Below are positions 23,628 through 34,192 of a DNA stretch of 64,000 bases, piece after piece. Numbering within the stretch: the stretch's first letter is position 1; each line of letters opens with the position of its first letter. The translations under genes and the position numbers were made by a program. The stretch is from Acanthochlamys bracteata (lineage: Eukaryota; Streptophyta; Magnoliopsida; Pandanales; Velloziaceae), in assembly GCA_019914995.1 (NCBI GenBank), contig CM034130.1, positions 6,324,001-6,388,000 of the forward strand, in the 5' to 3' direction. Below the pieces are notes generated by a model. It was not told the DNA's origin. It did not search any database and worked only from the letters and a program-made list of their open reading frames with translations.

Positions 23628-25196
23628 TGTTAGATATTCCTGCAATATTAACTCAAAAGGGGAGGGGTGAATTGAGTTAGTTTATAAAAATTTTCGTTAA
23701 GTTTGTTATCCTACTGGCGACAAAGTGTCGTACAAATTTGTGTCAATAATGTAACCCGCATGAAAGAGAGTTAGAGTGTTTACTGACATAAGTGATAAAA
23801 AGTAGTGCTCAGGGTATTTAACGTGGTTCGGCAAAACCCTTTTGCCTACATCCACGGTCGCTCTATCACCAGAGCCAAAGCTTCACTAGACCTTTAATAA
23901 GCTACAAATACACTTTGAGCAAAGTGCTTGGCGCAAAGACACTTACTCTCACCAATTTCTTCGCCAAGACAACCCCTAACAGACCTTGGATACTCTGTCT
24001 CCTGGCTGTTTTGCTAACACTATTAAAAGGTCTAAGAGATTACACCAACCTCTACCAGAGCTTTCTTTTCCGGTGTCTGCAACATCACCTTTACACACTC
24101 AAGAAGAGATTACAAAAAAATAAACAAAGATTGAGCACAAGATCTATCTCATGAATGTTAAGTGTTTATGATGTGATTGGATGAGATGATCGGAGAGGTT
24201 CTTTGAGAGAGATTTCTTGATATAATTTGCAAAAGATTTGTTTGTGTGGAGTAGTGGAGTTCATGACCAGTGATGAGGATATTTTTGAGTAGAGTGGTAG
24301 AGTTCTTATATATCTCTGTTTTTGCTTGTTCTCTCTACTTACATTTTCTTTATATTCTCTCCCCTGTTTTCTCTCTTTTCTCACATTGTTTCTTCGTTCT
24401 TTGTGACTCCCTTCTTATAGAGTTTCTTTCTGTCGAGAGCCGTTGAGGAACGTTCTTTGTTGCACCTTCGGTTCTTCACGCCGTGAGAGAAAGTGGTGTT
24501 GTCCAGTGGTCCTTCAAATGTGTTTGTGCAAAGTCTTCATTGCATTGAATCGTTGTAGAAGTTTGAATTTGCTTCCAACGGTTGAAAGTTTAATTTAGCT
24601 AAGCTTCGTTTGAGACTCGGTGAGATGATGAGTTGATATGGCATGTCCATAATATAAATGCAGTGCAGGTTGACTGCTTTACTTGATCAAGGACTTTGAC
24701 TGCTTTCTTTCCTTGATCATTGAGCTTTTCATTTGTGTGAGATTGAAAATGATTTTAGCTCTTGTGAATCTTCAGTTTGAAATGCTTCAGTCCTTTGTGA
24801 ATGCAGGTGATTTTTGAATCAAGAGAAATTTCGTTCTTTGTTGAACGTAAAGTGCATCTCAAAACGAAAAAGTCTTCTTATGCTTCAGTAGTCGAACAAC
24901 TGACTGAATTGTGGCTGTGGCATTCTCTGTCCCGTATGCTGTTCTCTGTCCCGCCGAAAGATCGAGCAATGGCCGCGTGATGTGGCCGTGGGCATCCTCT
25001 CGCCCGTGTCTTTGCCCTCTGTCCGAGATCTAGTAGCACAAAGAGATTGGTCATATGATGGTTTTATTATTGTCTTTGTAAATTAAATGATTTTTGTTTG
25101 TCTAATTCTGCAGAGTTGTTTTCAGATTATTAGTCTTATATAAATCATACTTCTTAATTCTTTGTTATCATCAAAATTATCCTTATAATTCCAACA
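23628..25196 (-). repeat. LTR 2, shared by both units; a mosaic of LTRs 1 and 3
   Basis: A 1,569-bp central LTR that is the 5' LTR of the left unit (PBS on its left) and the 3' LTR of the right unit (polypurine tract on its right). From 23,628 to about 24,110 it follows LTR 3 at almost every diagnostic site (for example TTCCTGCAATATTAACTC, GGCAAAACCCTTTTGCC). From about 24,110 rightward it follows LTR 1 (for example ATGGCATGTCCATAATATAA, GAGCTTTTCATTTGTGTG). It also has many small indels at CTG/CAG motifs not seen in LTR 1. Confidence 0.92.
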
Positions 25197-25212
25197 ATCT
25201 CCCTCTTTTTTA
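25197..25212 (-). other. Polypurine tract of right unit
   Basis: Purine run (minus strand, A-run then GAGGGAGAT) directly abutting LTR 2. Same position and nearly the same sequence as the tract at 16,144. Confidence 0.8.
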
Positions 25213-25659
25213 TGATGACAAACAAATTAAGAATTATTGATTTATGTTTTTGTAAACCATCAATTTGACTTGGAAATTTGTCATACCTTTTCATGACTCC
25301 CCCTCAATTGGTGCATCTAATTTACTTACCTGTTTATTGCTCATGGCCTCCCCTCAGATTGAGCTAGAAAAATTGTATGTAACAATTTTTCTCCTCATTT
25401 TTCTCTCCCTTAACAATAATTCTTCTTTCTCCCCCTTTTGTCATCTCAAAAAACTTATATATAAAATGCAACATAGCTAAAATTTGACAGATTAGACAGA
25501 AGACATAATCAGACAGTCATAATGAAAAGTTCAACCATTTATTTAAGCACAGTTAGGAACAAGTAGATAAACAAGCAAACATCCATTCACAGAGAACAAC
25601 ATCTAAACATTCAACCAAACTAAAACAGTAGTTAAGCTAAGCCTAAGCGAAGTTTTCAA

Positions 25660-27205
25660 CTAGATATTTCTACGCCTAGATGATGTTCGACAGCCAGGAG
25701 ATGTAGGACGTTGATGTTTTGGTTTAGCTGCAGAGGATGGAGGAAGTATTTCTACATCCTCATCAACAAGGACTTGTGAGCTGGAGACCGGTTTGTGAGC
25801 TTTGCGTTTTTGGTTCTTGCGCTTAGGGGGAAGGTTAGGAACGGTTGAGGGAGTTGATGGGGGTTCAGAGATAGGAGGTTCAGTGATAAGGGGTTCAAGT
25901 TGGGTCTCAGCTGGGGTATCTTTGGACATGGGTTCTTCCTGTAGAGGGGCTTCATAGATGGTGATTGATAATGGCTCAGTTTCTGCATCAGGTTCTTCAG
26001 TAGCTCCTTCAAACAGAAGATTCATAGTTGGGCATTCTGTAGGTGATTCCATGTGCACTGGTTGCTCAGTTGCCTTATCCGGAGTTACAGAATGGTCATT
26101 GCTCCCCATATCATGGTAATCTGCATTCATTTGTTCATTCTCCTGCCCATCTTCTTGTGCGTTTTCCTTTACATCCTTCTATCTATGCACTTGTGCATTT
26201 TCCTGAGTGTCCTTCTGTCCAGTCTCGAATTTTTCTCTCTGGCCGACTTGGCCTTAGGGTGCTCTGGTTGGCAAATAGCATCCTTAAGTTCTTCAAAGGT
26301 GGTGTTGAACTTCTGAATTTCCTTTGTCTGCTCCAGGATGGCATTGAGAATGTTTGTCAAGCACTGAGTCACCGAGCGTTGTAGCACTTGGTACGATTAT
26401 TGTCAACCGGAGGGTGCTTGGGCGTTAGCCTTTCCTCTGCCTCGGTGATTCCTCTTAAGAACTTTGCATCCATCTTGATCATCTTCTTCACTTGCGGGGT
26501 TCCCATAAAGATGCCTTAAGTCGGCATATCCTACATAAAATATGAGGGTATGGGAAGTGCTTCTCACTGGACTTGGAGACTCTTGTCATGTGGTGCAACA
26601 TCACTGACAGAGGTTTATGGGCAATTTCTTCATCAACCTCCATAGCGTAAATGCGTCATAGTTGGTGATGATGTTGCGGCTTCTGACCGGGAACTATTAT
26701 TTTGGAGATGACATGGCGAGAGCTCGGCAATAGAGGTAAGTGGCGGCCGACTCATATTGGAGCTTTGTTACAACCTCTGTTTCCGGTGCCTGCTTGAGGT
26801 AATTCAATTTGGAGTCACTGGCAGGCGGCATTTCCTTCTGGTAGGGTAGATCGAGCATTAAGGACATGAATCGCGCTTCCAGGTTGATATCGATTCCGTT
26901 TACCATGGTCCGAACAGAGAGGAGTTTCCGGTCGGATGAAGATTGGCGTAGAACATCCTGACACAGTCCTCTGAAAATTCTCCAGGCCACTCGTTGAATG
27001 CTGTTCAGCCTTGTGCCTCAAAAAGTTCATCCACCTCAAGTCCGTAGTAGTTGAAATCGTCGCAATTTATAGTTCTTAAGATCGCATCTGGAATTGTTAG
27101 TCGCCGATTGTATCTTTCGAATTCCTCCTTGCCGGTGAATCTCTCTTCGTTGTCGTGGACAGTTCTAGAGCGTTTTGCCTGAGTTTTTTGATTTTTCTTG
27201 GCCAT
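25660..27205 (-). pseudogene. Extra ORF after pol, plant transposon protein-like (right unit)
   Basis: Starts at the ATG at 27,205 (MAKKNQKTQAKRSRT) about 260 bases after the pol stop. A basic N-terminus is followed by ERYNRRLTIPDAI and NYYGLEVDELFEAQG, then a TGA shared with the left unit. Next come RMFYANLHPT, INLEARFMSLMLDLPY and a helical region. The C-terminal 156-codon piece (26,130-25,660) is acidic and Pro-rich with repeated EPLI/EPPISEPPS, then a basic end (KRKNQKRK, CRTSSRRRNI) that could act as a nuclear-localisation or nucleic-acid-binding tail. I see no signal peptide or convincing membrane segment, which argues against a simple envelope protein. Function unknown. Confidence 0.6.
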
Positions 27206-27467
27206 TGCAAAAGTTTGGGGATTTAGCTTAGGGTTTGAGATTTAGGATTCGAGAGGGAGAGGAAAATTTTGAAATGGAGACGACGAACTGTGAGCCGCCC
27301 AGTCGGGTTAACTTATAATGCATGCAGCCTAGTATGAGTCAACTGGGTCATGTGTTCAAGACGTGACCGGGTCACCGCTACTATAGTTCTAATTGTTGTA
27401 GTCGGTACATTGTCAGCGATCGTGATCATGCTGAAATCTAAACGACAGAGACAGAATCGAAGCATAG

Positions 27468-30400
27468 TTATATGATACATAATCCTATCTCATGGCAGAT
27501 TCTTGAGAACGAGTCAAGTCCTAGAGGTTTAGTGAAGATGTCAGCTAGTTGATTTTCGGAACTAACAAAGTTTAACACTATATTATTGCATTCAACATGC
27601 TCTCTAATGAAATGGTGTCTCAAATCTATGTGGTTTGTCTTGAGTGTTGAATGGGATTTTTGGTTAACTTAATGGCACTCGTATTGTTACAGAATATAGG
27701 CACATTCTTAAAATCACAACCAAAATCAAGAAGTTATTGTTTTATCCACAGTACCTGAGAGCAGCAACTTCCAGCAGTTATGTGTTCTGCTTCGGCAGTT
27801 GACATTGCTACTGAAGCTTGTTTTCTAGAGCACCATGAGATCAGGCAACCTCCTAAAAACTGACAAGAGTCACTTGTGCTCTTTCTATCAAGCTTACACC
27901 CACCAAAATCAGCATCAGCATAAGCATATAAGTTAAATTCACAGCCTCTTGGATAGAATAATCCTAATTCCTTAGTTCCTACCAAGTATCTAATGATTCG
28001 TTTTACAGCTATCATGTGAGATTCTTTTGAATCACTTTGAAATCTATCACATAGGCATACACTGAATTGAATGTCCGGTCTACTAGCAGTAAGATAAAGG
28101 AGTGATCCAATCATACCTCTATATAATTTCTGATCAACTGCTTTACCTGTCTCATCTCGGTTCAGTTTGAAAGAAGTAGACATTGGAGTGCTTATCTCTT
28201 TGCTTCCTTCCACGTTGAATCTTTTGATCAACTCTTTAATGTACTTGCTTTGATTTATGAAGATGCCATTTTTCAGTTGTTTAATTTGTAAACCAAGGAA
28301 ATAATTTAGTTCACCCATCAGGCTCATTTCAAATTCCTCTTACATCAAGCCAGAAAATTTTCTACACAGTCTTTCATTAGTAACACCAAATATTATATCA
28401 TCTACATAGACTTGCACAATCAATATGTCATTATCCTCGTGCAAGATAAATAAGGTTAGGTCAATCTTACCTCGACTGAATTCTTTTTCAATCAGAAATG
28501 TGCTTAACTTTTTATACCATGCTCTGCGAGCTTGTTTTAGCCCATAAAGAGCTTTGTTCAATTTTTAAACATGATTTGAAAGGCTTGTGTTTTCAAACCC
28601 AGGAGGTTGTTCAACATAGACTTCTTCTTTCAGAAAACCATTCAAAAATGCACTTTTAACATTCATTGAAAAAGTTTGAAATCTTTGTGACATGCAAAAG
28701 CAAATAGTATTCTAATGGCTTCAAAACGTGCAAAAGGAGCATACGTTTCATCAAAATCTATTCCTTCTTTCTGATTATATTCTTTAGCTACTAGTCTAGC
28801 TTTGTTTCTAATTATGATGCCATCTTTATCTAATTTATTTCTAAACACCTATTTAGTTCCTATGATGGATTTGTTTGGGGGTTTTCTAAGAAGATGCCAT
28901 ACATTATTTCTTTCAAACTGGTTTAATTCTTCTTGCATGGCAGTGATCCATAAACTATCTGTCAATGCATCATCTATGCATTTTGGTTCTAGATTTGATA
29001 CAAATGCAGAATGTTCCATGAAATTATTTTTAAAATAAGATCTGGTTCTTATACCTTCATTTACCTCACCTAATATGTTTTCTTGTGGATGACTGGATCT
29101 GTACTTGAAGGATCTGTTGATCTGTTCATGAGTTTCTATTTGATCAGGTAGAATTCCAAGAGTCTGTCCTTCCTCTGTTATTTCAGCTGGCTGTTCGTCA
29201 ACTGTTTGGGTCTCTGTAATTTGTTGTGTTTCTGTCGATGGGAACAGCTCTTCTTCTACTTCTGATCCTGCATGTAGTTCTGAATTTCTTCTCGTCCTAT
29301 TGTTAGACTCATTAAATAATATATGCATAGATTCTTCAACAATCATGGTTCGTTTATTAAAAATTCTATATGCTTTTGATGTTGAGGAGTAATCGAGAAA
29401 GATACCTTCGTCACTTTTTGCATCAAACTTTCCAAGATTATCTTTCCCATTGTTGAGGATAAGGCATTTGCATCCAAAGGTTCTTAAGTAACCGATATTT
29501 GGGGTTCTTTCCTTTACAAGCTCATATGGAGTCTTTTTAAGCTCATATGGAGTCTTTTTAAGAATGGGGCGAATGAATGCACGGTTAATGATATGACATG
29601 CAGTATTAACAGCTTCAGCCCAAAAATATTTTGATAGGTTCTGTTCTATGAGCATGGTTCGAGCCATTTCTACTAGCATTTTCTTTTTCCTTTCCACTAT
29701 ACCATTTTGTTGGGGAGTTCTTGGAGCAGAGAAGTTGTGTGTCAGCTCACTCGATTCACAAAATTCATCAAAATAAAAGTTTTCAAATTCCTTGCTATGA
29801 TCACTTCTAATAGCACAAATGTTTAGGTTTAGTTCTTTTTGAATCCTTTTGAAAAATCATATGAATGTTTTCAGGGCATCATTCTTTTATCCTAAGAAGT
29901 AAACCCAATAGAAACGAGAATAATCATCTACTATTATCAGACAGTAGTACTTACCTCCCAAACTTGCTGTTCTTGCTGGTCCAAACAAATCCATGTGTAG
30001 CAGTTGTAATGATTGCTTGGTTGTTATCACTTGCTTATGCCTGAATGATGACTTCACTTGTTTCCCTTTGGCACATGCATCACATAATTCATCCAAGCTA
30101 TAGTTGGCTTCAGGCAGTCCCTTTACTAGTTTTAATTTGGACAGTTTTGATAGTATCTTCATGTTGCAGTGTCCCAAACATCTATGCCAGAGCCAGCTGC
30201 TTTCCTGCTGACTTGCTACTAAACATATTTTGTTGTTAGGAAGATCATCAATATAAAGTACATAAACATTACCTTCCCTTTTTCCGTTTAGTATTTCTTC
30301 TCCAGATGATAGATTAACAATTGAGCAGCAATGATTATCAAAATTGACTTTAAATCCGTTATCACATAATTGACTTATGCTTATTAGGATATGTTTTAAT

Positions 30401-30585
30401 CCTTTGACATAAAGAATATTTTTTATACATAGGGAGGAGGGATTACCTATTTTTCCTATGCCTATTACTTTGCACTTACTATTGTCTCTAAGGATTATAT
30501 TTCCACCGAATTGTTTTTGTAGATCACAAACATTTTTCATTTCTTGTCATATGTCTTGAGCACCCATTTGTCCAAGTACCATTTG
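27468..30585 (-). pseudogene. Broken pol polyprotein, right unit (PR-IN-RT-RNase H)
   Basis: This is the better preserved pol. The protease active-site region (near 30,570) is damaged at a CAG site. GAG-pre-integrase is intact from LWHRCLGHCN to ELCDACAKGK (30,540-29,887). Integrase resumes at 29,697 through an 'ERKKKMLVEMARTML' segment to the pol linker, with a duplicated KKTPYEL heptapeptide. Reverse transcriptase spans about 28,900-28,250 with ALYGLKQARRAWYKK and the catalytic VYVDDIIFG. RNase H (28,327-27,468) contains YADADFGG, STAEAEHITAG and ADIFTKPL. Interruptions common to both units: two stops after VYFLG in integrase, a stop after IIGTK, a frameshift after KLFQ, a stop before KLNKALYG and a stop after FSGLM. 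Confidence 0.9.
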
Positions 30586-30676
30586 CTATTTTTTAGTCGG
30601 TTAGCTCTCTCTTTCTAAAAGAAGTCTTTAGTGCTTAGTTACCCAAATTTCTTTGGGTCCTAAAAATTAGTCTTTA

Positions 30677-32634
30677 TTATATATTCCTTTTGGAACCCAT
30701 ATCATTTTTTATTTTATTGGTGTTCTTTTTTACCAAAGACGAATTAACATTATGCCTTTTTCTGCCACAATGAAAGCATTTAACAAAAGATATCGTGGAG
30801 TAAGACATATTTGCTGTATATGCTTTAGACATTAAATTTTTGTTTTGCATCCTTGCTGTTACCATACCTGAGTGGCTTGTGGAGGGCTGATCATACCTTG
30901 AGACTTGTTTACAGTTGCTATAGATCTTTGGAATGAATCCTATTCCTTCCTTTCTCAGATAATGCGTTGAGCTCCCAGTATTGCATCTAATCTATCATTT
31001 CTATTTACAAATTTTGCTAGTGATGCTCCTAGATCGAGGTTCTTACTCTACAGAGCTTTGTTTTCTTGAAGCAGTCTTTGATTTTCTTCCATCAGCTTTG
31101 TTTCTTTTACGTGCATATTTGTATAATCAGTCATGAATGGTTTAAGATCTGGAATGGTGGGATATGAGAGTCTATCCACCTCTCGACTCAGTGCCTCATT
31201 CAACTCCTCAACTTCAGCAATTTTCTTTATCATGTCTATGCTTGAGCTTTCTGTGCATCTTGTCAGTTTTCCAGTCTTATATTCATTTAGTTTGACATGA
31301 AGCTTTTCGTTTATTTGAATCAAACGTTTATTTTCAATATGCAGTGCACATAGTTTAGAGTTTATATGGTCATAATCTGCATGCAATATGTTTTTTATAG
31401 CATCAGTTTTGTCTTCTAAGTAATTTTTAAAACAAGTATTTCTTTTTTCAGATATTCGTTTTCATCCTTAAATTTATGCATGCATATCTTCATAGTTTTG
31501 CAGTCGGTTTTGGCATGCAGGTATTTTGCATACAGTTCATCAAAAACATCTTGTAATTGTTCATTAGAATCATCATAGTCAGTAGAATTTACCTCATTGT
31601 CATCTTCATGATCTGCCATCAGACATAAGTTGCTTTCTTCATTTTTCTCTGTCTCAGTCTGACTGTCTTCTGATGAACTTTCATCTTCATCGCTCCAGAC
31701 TGCCATAGCTCGTTTTTTTCTTGTGTCTTTGTATTTCGATCTCTTGAGCAGTGGACATTCGTTCTTGAAGTGTCCTGGTTTGTTGCAGTTGAAGCAGTTT
31801 GTGTCTTGTCTGTCCTCTCCTCTATTGGTTTTTCCAGGAACCCTTCTTTTTCTAAACTTGTTTCTTCTGAGAAAACTTTTAAATTTACGGGTTAAGAGTA
31901 TAATGTCTTCATCAGAAAAAGAATCACTTACCTGCTGGTCGTTGATTTTTAATGCAATCCCTTCAGGACGTTCGTCAGTTTTCTTCAGTGATAGTTCCTT
32001 GGCCATTAGTTTGCCAATTAGTTCATCCAGTGACATTTGAGAAAAAGTTGGATTTTTCTCTATGGCATCTACTTTAAATCAAATATTATTGGACACGACT
32101 CTTAATATCTTCATTTTCATTCTTGAGTTTTAATACTTTTCCTACATTCTTTAGAGGATTTATAATGTTAGTGACTCTAGTAAACATCTGAGAAATGGAC
32201 TCACCTCGGTTCATCATGAAGTTTTCATACTCATGCATTAGCAGGTTCATTCTGGTTTCCTTGACTTGAATGGTTCCTTCATGCGTTACCTCAAACTGAT
32301 CCCATATTTCCTTGGCAGTGTTGCAAGCACTGATTCGGTTGAACTCATTAGGATCCAATGCACAATACAGAAGGTTCATCGCTCTGTCATTCATTGATAT
32401 GAGCTTGTTGTCTTCATCATTATATTCTCGTTCATTCTTGGGGATACGTATTCCATCCGGGCCTGTTTTGGTTGGTACAATTGGTCCATCTCGTATGATC
32501 TTCCATAGTGTGAAGTCTTGTGCCCGAATGAAGATTGTCATTTTGGTTTTCCAGTAGCCATAGTTTGTTTCATCAAAGAGTGGTGATCTGTTGGAGGATC
32601 TACCTTCAAAAGCTATAGGAACAAGGTTAGTCAT
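30677..32634 (-). pseudogene. gag with two zinc-knuckle sites, right unit
   Basis: The start at 32,634 lies about 50 bases after the primer-binding site. UBN2/gag capsid domain runs to 32,086, where a frame break separates it from the next segment (32,036-31,416). That segment holds SLDELIGKL and the zinc knuckle CFNCNKPGHFKNEC (CX2CX4HX4C, 31,755-31,796), followed by a Ser/Glu/Asp-rich acidic linker. A predicted coiled coil (31,386-31,048, HIENKRLIQINEKLHVKL) precedes a second knuckle near 30,770. That knuckle's last Cys is lost by a CAG-site change in this copy but kept in the left unit. The long coiled-coil extension is typical of Sirevirus gag. Confidence 0.83.
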
Positions 32635-32682
32635 AAGGATCCTTTACCTCAAGGTTGTTAGACCTTTGATTTTAGGAGGCTT

Positions 32683-32694
32683 GCTCTGATACCA
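32683..32694 (-). other. tRNA primer-binding site, right unit
   Basis: TGGTATCAGAGC on the minus strand, two bases from the end of LTR 3, as in the left unit. Confidence 0.9.
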
Positions 32695-32696
32695 AC

Positions 32697-34187
32697 TGTT
32701 AGATATTCCTGCAATATTAACTCAAAAGGGGAGGGGTGAATTGAGTTAGTTTATAAAAATTTTCGTTAAGTTTGTTATCCCTCTGGCAAGGTGACAAATA
32801 AATTTGTCAATGCCAGAACTCGCGCAGACAGAGAGAGTTAGAGTGTTTACTGACATAAGTGATAAAAAGTAGTGCTCAGGGTATTTAACGTGGTTCGGCA
32901 AAACCCTTTTGCCTACATCCACGGTCGCTCTATCACTGTGAGCCAAAGCTTCACTAGACCTTTAATAAGCTACAAATACACTTTGAGCAAAGTGCTTGTA
33001 GCACACACTTACTCTCCAATTTCTTCGCCAAGACAACCCCTAACGACCTCACCGGATACGCCGTCCCCTACGCTTTTTGCTAGCACTATTACAAGGTCTA
33101 AGAGATTACACCAACCTCTACCTGAGCTTCCTTTTCCGGTGCCTGCAACATCACCTTTACACTCTCAGTAAGAGATTACAAGAAAATAAACCAAGATTGA
33201 GCACGGATCTATCTCATGAATGTTAAGTATTTATGATGTGATTCTGGATGAGATGATCGGAGAGGTTCTTTGAGAGATTTCTTCAGATGATTTGCAGAAG
33301 ATTTGTTTGTGTGGAGTAGTGGAGTTCATGACCAAAGCAGAGTAGGATATTTTTGAGTAGAGTGGTAGAGTTCTTGTATATCTCTTTTTTTGTGGTTCTC
33401 TCTACTGCATTTTCTTTATGTTCTGTCCCTGTTTTTCTCTCTTTTCTCTACATTGTTTCTTCGTTGCTGTGACTACCTTCTTATAGAGTTTCTTTCCTGT
33501 GCAGGAGCCGTTGAGGAACGTTGCTGTTGGCACTCGGTTCTTCACGTCAGAGAGAAAGTGGTGTTGTCCAGTGGTCCTTCAGCTGTGTTTGTGCAAAGTC
33601 TTCATTGCATTGAATGCGTTGTAGAAGTTTGAATTTGCTGCCAACGGTTGAAAGCTTAATTTAGCTAAGCTTCTGTCTGAGACTCGGTGAGATGATGAGT
33701 TGATATGACATGTTTATAATAAATACAGTGCAGGTTGACTGCTTTACTTGATCAAGGACTTTGACTGCTTTCTTTTCTTGATCATTGAGCTTTCCTTTTG
33801 TGTGAGATTGAAGATGATTTTAGCTCCTGTGAATCTTCTGTTTGAAATGCTTCAGTCCGTTATGAATGCAGGCGATTTTTGAAGCAAGGAAAATTTCGTT
33901 GCCGTTGAACGTAAGGGTCTATCTCGAAACAGAGAAGTCTTCTTATGCTTGATGGTCGAACAAATTGATCAATTGTACATGGCATCCTCATCCCGTATCT
34001 TTGTCTGCTCGTCCAAGATGTAGTAAGACAAAGATTACATGATGATGATTTTTATTATTGTCAGAAATTAAATGATCTTTATTTGTCTAATCCTTATTTG
34101 TCTAATCTTTGTTTTGATTATTAGTCTTATATAAATCATAGTTCTTAATTCTTTGTTATCATCAAAATTATCCTTATAATTTCAACA
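32697..34187 (-). repeat. LTR 3 (5' LTR of the right unit)
   Basis: A 1,491-bp LTR. The left end is identical to LTR 2 over the first ~50 bases; the right half differs from both others by many substitutions (for example ATGACATGTTTATAATAAATAC where LTRs 1 and 2 share a different sequence) and by a deletion around 33,990-34,030. It ends TTTCAACA, followed by ATTTT. On the minus strand it drives the right unit. Confidence 0.92.
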
Positions 34188-34192
34188 ATTTT
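34188..34192. other. Right copy of 5-bp target-site duplication (ATTTT)
   Basis: Direct repeat of 14,561-14,565, immediately outside LTR 3. T-rich context makes a chance match possible, but placement exactly at both TG/CA ends supports a true duplication. Confidence 0.75.

Larger units (their letters stand above)
14566..34187 (-). mobile_element. Tandem Sirevirus-like Ty1/copia array (LTR-internal-LTR-internal-LTR)
   Basis: The 19.6-kb array contains three LTRs (14,566-16,143; 23,628-25,196; 32,697-34,187) and two internal regions of about 7.5 kb (16,144-23,627 and 25,197-32,696), all in minus orientation. Each internal region runs PBS, gag, protease, integrase, reverse transcriptase, RNase H, an extra ORF, polypurine tract. 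Integrase before reverse transcriptase defines Ty1/copia. Long LTRs, a long coiled-coil gag with two zinc knuckles and an ORF after pol point to the Sirevirus lineage. A single ATTTT duplication brackets the whole array. The two internal regions are nearly identical, including shared stop codons. Both copies are interrupted, so neither is autonomous as written. Confidence 0.92.

Noticed and set aside
28663-28680. Programmed ribosomal frameshift at the FQ site in reverse transcriptase
   Set aside because: Copia elements encode RT in one continuous frame and no slippery heptamer or pseudoknot is evident here. The break is shared by both units and accompanies stops, so it is an ordinary lesion.
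14566-34187. Two independent insertions of the same copia element side by side
   Set aside because: There is a single outer target duplication, a shared central LTR with mosaic sequence, and identical disabling mutations in both internal regions. Duplication of one insertion fits all three better.
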